Source: Paludibacteraceae bacterium (GTDB lineage: Bacteria; Bacteroidota; Bacteroidia; Bacteroidales; Paludibacteraceae). From it: a DNA stretch of 64,000 nt. Location of the stretch: the NCBI GenBank assembly GCA_024399835.1, contig JAKSNK010000007.1, positions 21,540 through 85,539 on the forward strand, read 5' to 3'. Of the stretch, positions 19,561 to 28,457 are shown in pieces. Position 1 is the stretch's first letter, and every line of letters begins with the position of its first letter. Both the position numbers and the translations under genes were made by a program. Below the pieces are notes generated by a model. That model saw nothing but the letters and a program-made list of their open reading frames with translations. It made no database searches and had not been told where the DNA came from.

Positions 19561-19588
19561 AAACGGCATTCATTTCGAGTGCCGTTTA
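19561..19588 (+). terminator. Hairpin terminator after the Cys-rich protein gene
   Basis: AAACGGCATTC pairs with GAGTGCCGTTT (one G-T pair) around the loop ATTTC. Only a weak T-rich stretch follows. Confidence 0.6.
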
Positions 19589-19604
19589 TTGGTTTGTCTG
19601 CATG

Positions 19605-19684
19605 ATAATGGTTGTTTTGTACAAAAATACAATAAAAAGTACAACTTACTTGCGTAATTCAAAAAATTGTTGTACCTTTGCAGT
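19605..19684. repeat. 80-bp direct repeat, copy 1 (contains a promoter)
   Basis: Nearly identical to 20402-20482 (a handful of differences). Each copy holds CTTG, 20 nt, TACCTTTG. The two copies flank the lipoprotein gene at 19833. Confidence 0.9.
19649..19680 (+). promoter_or_regulatory. Bacteroidota-type promoter for the lipoprotein gene
   Basis: CTTG at 19649-19652, 20 nt, TACCTTTG at 19673-19680. The transcript would have a leader of about 145 nt before the ATG at 19833. Confidence 0.75.
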
Positions 19685-19832
19685 AGTTGTATTCTGCTTA
19701 AGTCTTTCTATAAATTGAGGAACACAATATAAATTGTGGTGTAAATAATTCGTTTTTAGGTTACGATTATAAATATATTTACATTAGTTTTATGAAACGG
19801 AATATTTCAAAATTTATTAAAATTATGAAGCA

Positions 19833-20405
19833 ATGAAAAAGTATCTGTTTTATACGATGAGCGCCATTATTGCGTTAGCATTGTGTTCTTGTGAGGATAA
19901 GACAAAAGTGGATTCACAAAAACTGCTCGCATGGCAAAAGCAAGTGAGCCATTTCTTGGGAGAATCGGTCTATCAAATAGGAGATGAAATTTCTATGCTG
20001 AACAAATTGGGAGAGGAGGAGATTTTTCAAGTTGCCGAAGTGGAAGACCAGATTATAACGACAGTATCGAAACAGACCTTAGCGAATCGTAATAATACAT
20101 GGGTGGATGAGGTTTCTATTTGTTTGCGATTAAATAGTCCTGTTAATGAGGTTTATGTCCAAATTTTGAAGTTGAGTGAATGGTGGGCTCGGAGTGAAGA
20201 AGAACTTGATAGTTTGAAGCATGTTTATGGATGTGTTGTTATGAATGATGAGATTGAGAATACAACTTTGATTGTAAACGATTTTGATGCTACTCAACCA
20301 ACTATTTCTATCACAGGGAAAAGTGGTATAATTGCTACATTTCGTAAAAACGAAGGACTACAGCAACTGACAGATACCTTGGGACATATTTGGATTAGAA
20401 AATAA
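19833..20405 (+). CDS. Lipoprotein of unknown function lying between direct repeats
   Basis: 190 aa with a lipoprotein signal (AIIALALCSC). The mature part has no domain I recognise; it alternates short strands and helices (WVDEVSICLRLNSPVNEVYVQ, WWARSEEELDSL). It is preceded by promoter copy 1 and followed directly by promoter copy 2, which drives tRNA-Ala. The arrangement suggests the gene arrived with, or was bracketed by, a duplication of the tRNA promoter. Confidence 0.8.
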   Translation: MKKYLFYTMSAIIALALCSCEDKTKVDSQKLLAWQKQVSHFLGESVYQIGDEISMLNKLGEEEIFQVAEVEDQIITTVSKQTLANRNNTWVDEVSICLRLNSPVNEVYVQILKLSEWWARSEEELDSLKHVYGCVVMNDEIENTTLIVNDFDATQPTISITGKSGIIATFRKNEGLQQLTDTLGHIWIRK

Positions 20406-20482
20406 TGATTGTTTTGTACAAAAATACAATAAAAAAGCACAACATACTTGTGTAATTCAAAAAATTGTTGTACCTTTGCAGT
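20402..20482. repeat. 80-bp direct repeat, copy 2 (tRNA-Ala promoter)
   Basis: Second copy of the repeat at 19605-19684. It begins at the end of the lipoprotein gene and ends ten bases before the tRNA. Confidence 0.9.
20447..20478 (+). promoter_or_regulatory. Bacteroidota-type promoter for tRNA-Ala
   Basis: CTTG at 20447-20450, 20 nt, TACCTTTG at 20471-20478; the expected start of transcription is only a few bases before the mature tRNA 5' end at 20492. Confidence 0.8.
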
Positions 20483-20491
20483 GAATTTTAA

Positions 20492-20565
20492 GGGGTATTA
20501 GCTCATCTGGCTAGAGCGCGACACTGGCAGTGTCGAGGTGAGCGGTTCGAGTCCGCTATACTCCA
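20492..20565 (+). tRNA. tRNA-Ala (anticodon GGC)
   Basis: Complete cloverleaf: acceptor GGGGTAT / ATACTCC (one G-T pair), D stem GCTC/GAGC, anticodon stem CGACA/TGTCG with loop CTGGCAG (anticodon GGC, 20526-20528), T arm AGCGG-TTCGAGT-CCGCT, discriminator A at 20565. No CCA is encoded. Confidence 0.95.
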
Positions 20566-23500
20566 CTAAGCAGGGGAACCTGCTTTTTTTGTTTTTACCA
20601 CCCACTTATCGCACGCTACCAGCACTCCCGGCAGTACTACCAATATCAGTAGAATTGCCACAAATGCCCCCACTGCTATGCAGCCCACAATGGCACTAAT
20701 GGTCACATCATCTACCAGCAATGCCATGGCACCCGGACCAAGCACCATAATCAGTCCTGAGGTCATAATCGTGCGTATAGAACCGTGATATGCCTCGCGG
20801 GCGGCATCATACTTCTCCATACTGCGGCGATACTCCTTATAGTAATTGGCAAACAATATACCGTAGTCAATGGTTGCACCCATCAAAATACTTTGCACAA
20901 TCAAATATGCCAAGTACAACATTTGACCGGACACAAGCCCCGAAACAATCACATTCACATAGACAGCCGTCATCACCGTCACCACCAAAATAGTCGGCAC
21001 TACCACAGACTGGAAAGTGATGGCAACAATTACAAAAATGGCTAAAATGGTCAGTAGTGTGATAATCGTCATTTCGCGCTTGAAGCCGTCTTTCAATTCT
21101 CTGAACATGACCGATTCGCCGATTAAATAGCACGGTGTGCGGAACGACGATTCAGTCAGCGAATAGAGGTGGTCGATAAATTCAAAAGTCTGCTTAGACT
21201 CGTCCGGCAGATTGGTCATCACAATCATCAGCGAATGGTCTTCGTGGCACAACATATTGACCGCCTCAGCCAACTGTATGCGCGTGGAATCTATCATTTG
21301 TAGGGTGGCAGAATCAATCAGATGGGCAACAATATCTATCTTGACCAAGGTATCTGCTGCGTATGCCAGCAATTGCTCAGGACTCATAGACAGCGAGTCG
21401 TTGTAGCAGTACTTGCTGCCGTAATAGCAGTAAAGCAGATTGACGGTGGTGGTGTCGATTTGTTGTCCCAAATAATTAAACTGCTTGGTCATTTCTACCG
21501 AAGTATATGCCTTGCCGCCGTACATCAGTTGGTCAAACCGCTCTGCCTGCAACTCGGCACGGGACTTTTTACGGGGCTTTGGTTTGGCAACCGGTGCTTG
21601 TGCTACAACAGGACTCTCCTTCACTTTGACCGTATCGGATGAGGTATGCGCAACGGTGACCGGCTGAACTCTCTCTTTGCGTTTGCCTGCAATACTCAGC
21701 ACCTGTTCTTCGGACATAGGAATACCCAATTCGGTCAGAATATCAGCCATTTCATCGGCAGAAATAGAGCCATTGGTATTAGCCGCATCCATCAGCCGGA
21801 CACGCAGCGACAGACCGTTTTTCTGCTCCTCGTTGACAAACTTAGCCAGTGCTTTGCGGCGGAACAGATCGTCCGTCAGGAAATGCACATACTCAATCGG
21901 TGTCATTCGTTTGCCTTCCTTGCTGAAACTGTACACCATCTTGGTTTGACCTACGGTCGAGCCGATATAGTCTGCCATTTGGCGAACGGTCTTCTCTTGC
22001 CGCAGTTCGGTGGTATCCGTCAAAGTCATCAGGTAGTAACTCATTTCGCCCTTGTCCGCCGCATATAGTTTGGGCATGAAAGTGACGACTGCAATATCCG
22101 AAGCCGAATGGCTGATTTCCTGTTTGGTTGCGATAGGATGAGTTACTGTCTCTTTCGGTTTGACTTCTTTGGCAGGAGAAACGGGGGTAGAAACAGGTTT
22201 GGCTGTTGCTTGCGGTTGCGGCAAGTCCTCTTCCTCTCTCGGATTCATCATCTCGTCCAACAGTGCCATTTGGGCACGCATATCTTCGCTAATCAGTTGT
22301 TCAAACATAGGATTGTTGATGCACTCTGCCTGCACAAACTGCATCAAATCCGGGAAACTGATGTGCAAAGTATCTGCCTGGTTGGAACGAAGGTAGTACA
22401 CCGTTTTCATGACCTCAGGTGTGAGTATGCCCAAATCGACAGCAGGCATATAATCTGCCATGTCAATGGACATTTGACGGATATAATCTACCAATTGTTC
22501 GGCAGTATATTGTTGCTTCAGCAGGGTAGGATAGGAGATAACCATTTTGACGCACGAGTCTTTTTTCAAACTGTCTGCCAATGGTATCATTGCCATCTCT
22601 TCCTGTGTGTTATAGACCGTAACGATAGTATTGGTCTTAGGGAAAATCTTTTCTATTTCTGATTCGCCGTTGGTGGAAAAATAGATATCTGTCTGTTTTG
22701 AGAAATAGAATGCCAGTCCGAAGAATACAATCGACGAGATCGCCAACGAAGTCTTGTGGTGTGTGGCGAACCAGCCCAGCCGGTCGGTAGGCACTACAAA
22801 AGTGCGTTTGACGGTTCGCTGAATCAGCCGGTGGCACAAAATCAGCAATGCCGGCAGCAAAGTGAATGTTGTCATCAGACTGCAAATCACGCCTTTGCCC
22901 AATACCACCCCTAAATCCAGTCCAATCTTGACGCGCATAAATGCCAACATCATTAGTCCCACAATCGTGGTCATTGCGCTGCTGAGAATAGACGGATATG
23001 CCTTCTTAATGGCGTTGTTGACCGATTGGGTAATATCGCGCTCGGGCGACAGTTCCTGCCGATAACGGTTGGACAGCACAATGGCATAGTCTAACGACAG
23101 TACCAGTTGCAGAATGGCAACGATATAATTGGTTGTAATGCTGACACTGGGCAATAGGGCGTTTGTGCCTATATTAAGCACTACTGCCACCCCGATGGCA
23201 AACAGATACAGGATAGGTTCTACCCACGACTGAGACATAATGATTAGAATAATCAAAATGAGTGCGCCGGCAATAACCAAGGCGGAAAAAGGCGGTGTAG
23301 CACCGTCTTGACTTGTTTCAACGATTACTTTTTTGCCGTAATGGTCGCGTATGGTTGCTCCAAAGGTCTTTTGATCAATCGACGGAGAAACCAATAAATC
23401 GTATTTGGTATAAACACTGTCTTCGCTGACCTGAAAAGTGACTCCTTTCACTTCGTCCAGTAATGCCAATTGGTCGGCTATCTGCTGCCGCCGCGAGGAG

Positions 23501-23715
23501 GGCAAATCTTTAAACATCACCTTTACATCCGAATTGCTCAGTTGATTCTCGCCAAATTCGGAGGCAATGATTTCGATGCCCTGTTTCATTCGGGAATCGT
23601 CGGGAAGGTATTTGGTCATATCGCTATTGACATTGACACGCGGCATCAACAGACCGCATACAACTGCCAATAGCAGCGTAATAGTCATTAAAATGAGATG
23701 ATATTTCTTTTTCAT
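20566..23715 (-). CDS. RND/MMPL-superfamily exporter
   Basis: 1049-aa inner-membrane protein with the two-fold RND plan: a membrane helix at the N-terminus, a periplasmic loop, a cluster of helices, and the same again. The MMPL/SSD signature is seen twice: LSLDYAIVLSNRYRQE near 215 and GATIDYGILFANYYKE near 955, each with the membrane Asp-Tyr pair thought to carry protons. The central periplasmic part has a Pro/Lys/Val-rich linker (about 510-545). Likely exports a lipid or hydrophobic compound; substrate unknown. The start is ATG 23715, since the promoter at 23743-23774 sits inside the upstream-extended frame. Its last codons lie in the tRNA-Ala terminator. Confidence 0.88.
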   Translation of the reverse strand: MKKKYHLILMTITLLLAVVCGLLMPRVNVNSDMTKYLPDDSRMKQGIEIIASEFGENQLSNSDVKVMFKDLPSSRRQQIADQLALLDEVKGVTFQVSEDSVYTKYDLLVSPSIDQKTFGATIRDHYGKKVIVETSQDGATPPFSALVIAGALILIILIIMSQSWVEPILYLFAIGVAVVLNIGTNALLPSVSITTNYIVAILQLVLSLDYAIVLSNRYRQELSPERDITQSVNNAIKKAYPSILSSAMTTIVGLMMLAFMRVKIGLDLGVVLGKGVICSLMTTFTLLPALLILCHRLIQRTVKRTFVVPTDRLGWFATHHKTSLAISSIVFFGLAFYFSKQTDIYFSTNGESEIEKIFPKTNTIVTVYNTQEEMAMIPLADSLKKDSCVKMVISYPTLLKQQYTAEQLVDYIRQMSIDMADYMPAVDLGILTPEVMKTVYYLRSNQADTLHISFPDLMQFVQAECINNPMFEQLISEDMRAQMALLDEMMNPREEEDLPQPQATAKPVSTPVSPAKEVKPKETVTHPIATKQEISHSASDIAVVTFMPKLYAADKGEMSYYLMTLTDTTELRQEKTVRQMADYIGSTVGQTKMVYSFSKEGKRMTPIEYVHFLTDDLFRRKALAKFVNEEQKNGLSLRVRLMDAANTNGSISADEMADILTELGIPMSEEQVLSIAGKRKERVQPVTVAHTSSDTVKVKESPVVAQAPVAKPKPRKKSRAELQAERFDQLMYGGKAYTSVEMTKQFNYLGQQIDTTTVNLLYCYYGSKYCYNDSLSMSPEQLLAYAADTLVKIDIVAHLIDSATLQMIDSTRIQLAEAVNMLCHEDHSLMIVMTNLPDESKQTFEFIDHLYSLTESSFRTPCYLIGESVMFRELKDGFKREMTIITLLTILAIFVIVAITFQSVVVPTILVVTVMTAVYVNVIVSGLVSGQMLYLAYLIVQSILMGATIDYGILFANYYKEYRRSMEKYDAAREAYHGSIRTIMTSGLIMVLGPGAMALLVDDVTISAIVGCIAVGAFVAILLILVVLPGVLVACDKWVVKTKKAGSPA
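20569..20590 (+). terminator. Intrinsic terminator after tRNA-Ala
   Basis: AGCAGG-GGAA-CCTGCT followed by a run of T. The stem also encodes the last codons of the converging RND exporter gene. Confidence 0.9.
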
Positions 23716-23742
23716 AAATACAAAATTACCCAAATTACGATA

Positions 23743-23774
23743 CAAAGGTACGAAAAAATTTTGGGATACGCAAA
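23743..23774 (-). promoter_or_regulatory. Bacteroidota-type promoter for the RND exporter
   Basis: Read on the minus strand: TTTG (23774-23771), 20 nt, TACCTTTG (23750-23743), about 28 bp before the ATG. It separates this gene from the feoB operon upstream. Confidence 0.8.
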
Positions 23775-23789
23775 TAAATCAGGGTATTT

Positions 23790-26123
23790 TTACTTTGTCC
23801 GGTCTAAATACCAGTTCAGCCCCACATAGATTTTCCATCCGGTAGTGGGAGCCCACCCGGTGGAAGCATCAAAATCTGCCGAATAGGGGTCTATCATCGT
23901 TTCATTCTCTGTAGAGGGGAATAACGATGCCCCTAAAACGGGATTCTGCTGTGTAAAATTAGTCATGTTTTCAGCCCCGACATACAGCGCAACATGGTGT
24001 TTGAAATTCTTGGTGATTTGTGCCATCAACTGCGGATACCACTTGTGATAAACGCTTGTTCCGCCGTGTCGCGTGGTATATTGGCTGTTTCCGTCAGGAA
24101 CGACAAATCCGTCGTACATGCGTGCAGGTCCGTTGAACTGGGCTGTCACATCAAATTGCCAACCTTTCTTGGGTGTTTGGTACGAAGTGGACAGTACGGC
24201 TTTATACTTGTTTTGCAATGCTTTTTCCCGCAATTGATATTCGCCGGCAAGGGCGTTAAAGGATGTCTGTCTTACATCCGTATAGCGGAATGCCGCCGAC
24301 AGGTTCCAACCGTTCAAAATCTCCATAGACGCTTCTATTTGTGCGCTGTGCGAGAAGGAACGGGCGTCGGGTATCTGATTCATCATGTTAAAATAAATAG
24401 CGTGACGGTCGCGATCCAAATCGACCAGCATTCCGTCCATGAAGTTGGTAAAATAGTACTCGGCTGTTATTTGCAATGTGCGGTTGGCAATAGGAATGTC
24501 AAATGTCGTGGTCAGACCCGTATTGAGTGACTGCTCCTGGTATTTATTTGCCGGTTCCATCTGCCATATACGATTGGAAGGCAGGTATTGTGCATTGTCT
24601 GCAATGATATTTGGCGAACGGTAACCTAATCCGGCAGAAGCGCGGATAGTCCACCATTCAAACGGCGAATAGCGGAGATTCAGTCGCGGAGTAAAAAAGA
24701 AACCGTGTTGGGACGACCAGTCTGCCCGTAACCCTGCCACCATCGAAAATTGGTCGGCAATCTTGTAGGTGTATTCGGCAAATATACCCGGAGTTACTTC
24801 GTAATAATTGTCCGTGTACCGGGGTGAACCGATATTTTGCTCTTCCCAATACTTGTCAAAATTGACACTGATGCCGGCAGACAACTGATGGTCGTTATCG
24901 ACTCCTCCCCCAAGGATTTCTCCGCCTTTCCATGTGTTTTGGAAGATAGCGTTCATATAGGCATTGACTTGCGAAGCGTCCCACAGTCGCGGACCGTAAG
25001 TGTTGTGCTGGCGATGATAAGCCGCCGAAGTGACAATGCCGAGAGACATGTTCGATTCCTCGTCAAGCAGCACTCCGTGTTTCATCATTCCGTCTATGCG
25101 GTCTGTGTGCAAATCAATCAGGTAGGAATGCGGGTCTTCTCGTCTTCCTGCCTTGCGGTCGTCATGAATGCCGTGCAGCATAAAGACCAGCGAGTAGTCG
25201 TCGTTCTTGTAAAACCACCGGTTGGCAAGATTCAGATTGTTATAAGTAGGCATATCGTAAAAGCCGTCATGGTTGTCGTCGGTGACCCAATGGCTGTTGT
25301 CATAATGCGCCAATATGCCTGTCGCAAGAGCGCCTAACATGGGATCGTTGGGGATAGGGATATCCCATCCGCCCATCAGGTCGATAGAGGCATCCAAATC
25401 CGTATTGAAGAACACATTCAACTCGATAGGGTTTTGCTTTTGGGGTTTCAGGTATTCTACATTGATTTGCCCCGTAATGGCTTCGTAACCGTTTAGTACG
25501 GAAGAAGTCCCCTTGCTCACTTGGACGGATTCAATCCATGTGCCCGGAATAAATTCCAATCCGTAGGGTTGTAACAGTCCGTGTGCCGAAGGGCAGTTTT
25601 CGCCCAATAATTGCACATAGGTGCCGCTCAGTCCCAACATGCGAATTTGTTGCATCCCGGTGGCGGCATCGGAATAGGCAACATCTACCGAAGCATTCGT
25701 TTCAAACGATTCGGACAGATTGCAGCATGCCAATCGGCAAATCTCTCCCTTGCCGATGGTCTGTATGTCAAATAGTGCTGCCCGATTGCGCAGCACATCC
25801 ATCTTGCGCCGTGTAACGACCACTTCGTCCAACTCGGAAGCGGAGACCAGTACGATTTTAATCAAATCGCGGTTGGTTATCAGGGTGGTGTCGTTGTGAA
25901 AACCGAGATAGGAAGTGACCAACAGTTTGGTCTCGCGAATAGGTTCTATCTCAAACATCCCCTGCTCATCGGTGGCTGTGCCTATGCCGGTCCCCGACCA
26001 ATAGACATTGGCGCCCACCAACGGCTCGCCTTGGTCGTCCAGCACTATGCCTTCCAAATGGGCATATAGCGGAGCGGTAATGAATAGGGCGAATATAGTG
26101 AATATGATTAGTCGGTTCTTCAT
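23790..26123 (-). CDS. TonB-dependent outer-membrane receptor in the feoB operon
   Basis: 777 aa: signal peptide (IFTIFALFITAPLYA), a carboxypeptidase-regulatory-like domain (LEGIVLDDQGEPLVGANVYW), a plug domain with LACCNLSESFETNASVDV and GLSGTYVQLLGEN, then a long barrel ending in LNWYLDRTK. The CCNLSESFE plug motif is characteristic of one Bacteroidota receptor family. I chose ATG 26123, which overlaps the stop of the 49-aa gene in ATGA. Co-transcription with feoB suggests transport of iron or another metal chelate across the outer membrane; this is from context. Confidence 0.9.
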   Translation of the reverse strand: MKNRLIIFTIFALFITAPLYAHLEGIVLDDQGEPLVGANVYWSGTGIGTATDEQGMFEIEPIRETKLLVTSYLGFHNDTTLITNRDLIKIVLVSASELDEVVVTRRKMDVLRNRAALFDIQTIGKGEICRLACCNLSESFETNASVDVAYSDAATGMQQIRMLGLSGTYVQLLGENCPSAHGLLQPYGLEFIPGTWIESVQVSKGTSSVLNGYEAITGQINVEYLKPQKQNPIELNVFFNTDLDASIDLMGGWDIPIPNDPMLGALATGILAHYDNSHWVTDDNHDGFYDMPTYNNLNLANRWFYKNDDYSLVFMLHGIHDDRKAGRREDPHSYLIDLHTDRIDGMMKHGVLLDEESNMSLGIVTSAAYHRQHNTYGPRLWDASQVNAYMNAIFQNTWKGGEILGGGVDNDHQLSAGISVNFDKYWEEQNIGSPRYTDNYYEVTPGIFAEYTYKIADQFSMVAGLRADWSSQHGFFFTPRLNLRYSPFEWWTIRASAGLGYRSPNIIADNAQYLPSNRIWQMEPANKYQEQSLNTGLTTTFDIPIANRTLQITAEYYFTNFMDGMLVDLDRDRHAIYFNMMNQIPDARSFSHSAQIEASMEILNGWNLSAAFRYTDVRQTSFNALAGEYQLREKALQNKYKAVLSTSYQTPKKGWQFDVTAQFNGPARMYDGFVVPDGNSQYTTRHGGTSVYHKWYPQLMAQITKNFKHHVALYVGAENMTNFTQQNPVLGASLFPSTENETMIDPYSADFDASTGWAPTTGWKIYVGLNWYLDRTK

Positions 26124-26269
26124 TTCTTTTTCAACTTTTTGCAGTCGTTGCGCAGGGCACAGTCGGCACACCCTTCACAGGGCGGTTGCTGCGTTTGCCG
26201 CCATAGCAGGTATATCAACCCAATCGCTGCGGCTGCAATGATGATAATGACAATAATGCGTTCTAACAT
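26120..26269 (-). CDS. FeoB-associated Cys-rich membrane protein (49 aa)
   Basis: Short gene: one membrane helix (ERIIVIIIIAAAAIGLIYLL), then a Cys cluster CEGCADCALRNDC and a Lys-rich end. This is the pattern of the FeoB-associated Cys-rich membrane protein family, thought to help FeoB, perhaps by handling Fe2+ or acting like FeoC. It overlaps the feoB stop by 7 nt and the receptor start in ATGA, so the three genes are translationally coupled. Confidence 0.88.
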   Translation of the reverse strand: MLERIIVIIIIAAAAIGLIYLLWRQTQQPPCEGCADCALRNDCKKLKKK

Positions 26270-27948
26270 ATCCAATTACCGATGCTGTTGACAAGAAAAG
26301 CCATTATCCATGCTATCAGCAAAGAATGTGCCACGGTAAATGCCGCCCAACGCCAGTTGATTTCCTTGCGGAGCGTGGAAATGGTCGCGACACAGGGGAA
26401 ATAGAGCAATGTAAATACCAAAAAAGCGTACGCACTTACCGGCGTAAAACCTGCAGTGGTCAAATCTTTTCCGAATAATATCGCGAAAGTGCTTACTATC
26501 GCCTCTTTGGCGGGAAGACCCGTCAGCAGACAAACCGACATCTTCCAGTCAAACCCCAATGGTTGCATAACGGGCTCTATGGCTTTGCCGATGGATGCCA
26601 ACCACGAGGTCTCCAGGTTGGTCAAATCGCCCGAAGGAAAATACTCCAATGCCCAAATGACAATGGATGCACATAGTACAACGGTGGATATCTTGTGCAG
26701 AAAATCTTTCACCCGGTACCAAATGTGTCCTCCTATACTGTGCCAGGACGGAATCTTGAATGCCGGCAACTCATTGATGATGTGTTCCGTACGCTGATTA
26801 AACCAACGCGTGTGCTTCATTACTATCGCAAATAGAAAACTTAGCAGCAACCCCGTTAAATACAGCGAACCTAATACCAACGCCTTGTGCGAAGCGAAAA
26901 AGGTGGAAATGAACAGTATATACACCGGCAGGCGTGCCGAACAGGACATGAACGGAACCATCAGCATAGTCAGTATGCGGTCTCTGGAATGGTGTATGTC
27001 TCTCGCCGCTATGATGGCTGGCACATTGCAGTCAAAGCCCATCAGCATGGGAATAAACGACCGACCGTGCAAACCGATGGTGTGCATGATTCCGTCCATC
27101 AGGTATGCCACGCGAGCCATGTAACCCGTGTCTTCCATCAAACTCAGGAAGAAGAACAAAACAATGATATTCGGCAATGCCGTCAATAGCGAACCAACCC
27201 CCTGAATGACTCCGTCTGCTATCAGACTGCGCAGCCAGCCCTCTTGCATCGCTTCGCCAATCCATGCGTATAACAGGTCTATGCCGTGTTGTAACAGATT
27301 CTGCAACGGCTCCCCGATGGCAAAAGTCGCCCAAAAAACAAACGCCAAAATAGCAATCAATATAGGAAAACCCGTCCACTTGTTCGTGAGTAGCCGGTTG
27401 ACTTTTTCCAATAGGGTGTGTGTGTCCAACCGCGGGTGAATCAGTGTCTCGTGCAGTACACCGTGTACATAGGCGCGATACGCTTCTTCATCTTGCTGCT
27501 CCCACGCATGCACAACGGGGTGAGCGGTGGAAATGGGCTCTGAGGCGGCTTCTGTGATGGCTGCTAATACATCCTGAATACCTTCTCCCGTGACGGACGA
27601 AACGGTTATGGCACGCACGCCGATGAGTTCGCGAAAACGGGGTAAGTCGATTCGGTGTTTCGTTTGTAGCAGCAGGTCGTAACGGTTGATGGCTAATACC
27701 AGGTGGTGACGGTGGTCAACAAACGACGGGGTTAACATCAAACTCTCCTCGAGGTTCATGGCGTCCACCACTTGCAGTACTACATCGTGGTGTTCGCAGT
27801 CCATCTCTTTGTGGGAGTGGTGCTCGTCGAGCGAAATGGTGGTGTCGGATAGTGCCAAAGCTGCTTTTTGCAACTCTGCTATCAGCGCGCTTTTGCCGCT
27901 TTTGCCACTGCCCACCAGCGCTACTTCTATGTGCCGTTTGTCCGACAT
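26263..27948 (-). CDS. feoB: FeoB-like ferrous iron transporter with shortened G domain
   Basis: 561 aa against the usual 630-830. The membrane part is complete: two gate regions (ALPNIIVLFFFLSLMEDTGYMARVAY ... MGFDCNVPAI; TGLPAKEAIVSTFAILFG) with the conserved Cys in CNVPA. The N-terminal G domain has a P-loop (GSGKSGKS, 13-20) and an NRYD at 88-91 in place of NKxD, but the stretch that should hold switch I and the G3 motif DLPGxYSL is missing: only 34 residues separate the P-loop from DVVLQVVDAMNLE, where about 60 are normal. GTP switching must differ or be lost. First gene of the operon, with its own promoter. Confidence 0.85.
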   Translation of the reverse strand: MSDKRHIEVALVGSGKSGKSALIAELQKAALALSDTTISLDEHHSHKEMDCEHHDVVLQVVDAMNLEESLMLTPSFVDHRHHLVLAINRYDLLLQTKHRIDLPRFRELIGVRAITVSSVTGEGIQDVLAAITEAASEPISTAHPVVHAWEQQDEEAYRAYVHGVLHETLIHPRLDTHTLLEKVNRLLTNKWTGFPILIAILAFVFWATFAIGEPLQNLLQHGIDLLYAWIGEAMQEGWLRSLIADGVIQGVGSLLTALPNIIVLFFFLSLMEDTGYMARVAYLMDGIMHTIGLHGRSFIPMLMGFDCNVPAIIAARDIHHSRDRILTMLMVPFMSCSARLPVYILFISTFFASHKALVLGSLYLTGLLLSFLFAIVMKHTRWFNQRTEHIINELPAFKIPSWHSIGGHIWYRVKDFLHKISTVVLCASIVIWALEYFPSGDLTNLETSWLASIGKAIEPVMQPLGFDWKMSVCLLTGLPAKEAIVSTFAILFGKDLTTAGFTPVSAYAFLVFTLLYFPCVATISTLRKEINWRWAAFTVAHSLLIAWIMAFLVNSIGNWIC

Positions 27949-27989
27949 GCTTTTCTTATATGCTTATTACCCCTAATTTAATTCAACTG

Positions 27990-28021
27990 CAAAATTACTA
28001 AAAATTTTTGAAATAAGCAAA
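27990..28021 (-). promoter_or_regulatory. Bacteroidota-type promoter for the feoB operon
   Basis: On the minus strand: TTTG (28021-28018), 20 nt, TAATTTTG (27997-27990), 42 bp before the feoB ATG. No clear Fur box was seen. Confidence 0.75.
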
Positions 28022-28396
28022 TATTTTATTGGTTAATCGGTTAATAATTTGACTATTCGCCCTTTGGGCTACTATAGTTCATCGTAGGCAGAGATGCTCC
28101 CCGCATCTCTTATCGTCAACCTTTTTAGGAGCATAGTCAACCTTTTTAGGAAACAAGTCAAAAATATACGATTATTAAGAAACGATTCCCATAAACGAGT
28201 AAACCTAAAACCGTACAAAGCACATGCCTATGTTATTGATTTTCAATGTCGCTATCGAACGGTTAACGAACGGTCAAGCAACGGTCAGTATAGGATGAGC
28301 GAATGGTGGTGCACAAAAAACGCCATTTTTTATCTCATATTTCTTAGCCACAAGGGCACGATTATTTCAAAATTCTTAATTCAAAATTTTATAAAA
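28022..28396. other. Intergenic region with hairpins and short repeats
   Basis: Between divergent feoB and SH3-protein genes. It holds a GCCC-TTT-GGGC hairpin near 28060, a perfect 8-bp hairpin AGAGATGC/GCATCTCT at 28090-28110, a 16-bp direct repeat GTCAACCTTTTTAGGA at 28115 and 28136, and degenerate GAACGGT units at 28255-28310. A reading frame of 109 codons at 28094 looks spurious. Confidence 0.6.
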
Positions 28397-28428
28397 TTTG
28401 CGTATTCCAAATATTCTTTGTAACTTTG
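28397..28428 (+). promoter_or_regulatory. Bacteroidota-type promoter for the SH3-domain protein
   Basis: TTTG at 28397-28400, 20 nt, TAACTTTG at 28421-28428, 29 bp before the ATG. The surrounding 50 bp resemble the mreB promoter region at 29645. Confidence 0.8.
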
Positions 28429-28457
28429 TAACCAAATTGTCTAAAATAGTTTAAATT

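Noticed and set aside
20492-20590. Integration (att) site at tRNA-Ala
   Set aside because: No direct repeat of the tRNA 3' end and no integrase nearby; the duplicated part is the promoter side.
28094-28423. 109-codon open frame on the plus strand
   Set aside because: It runs through hairpins, the 16-bp direct repeat and into the promoter of the next gene; composition is not protein-like and it has no recognisable domain.
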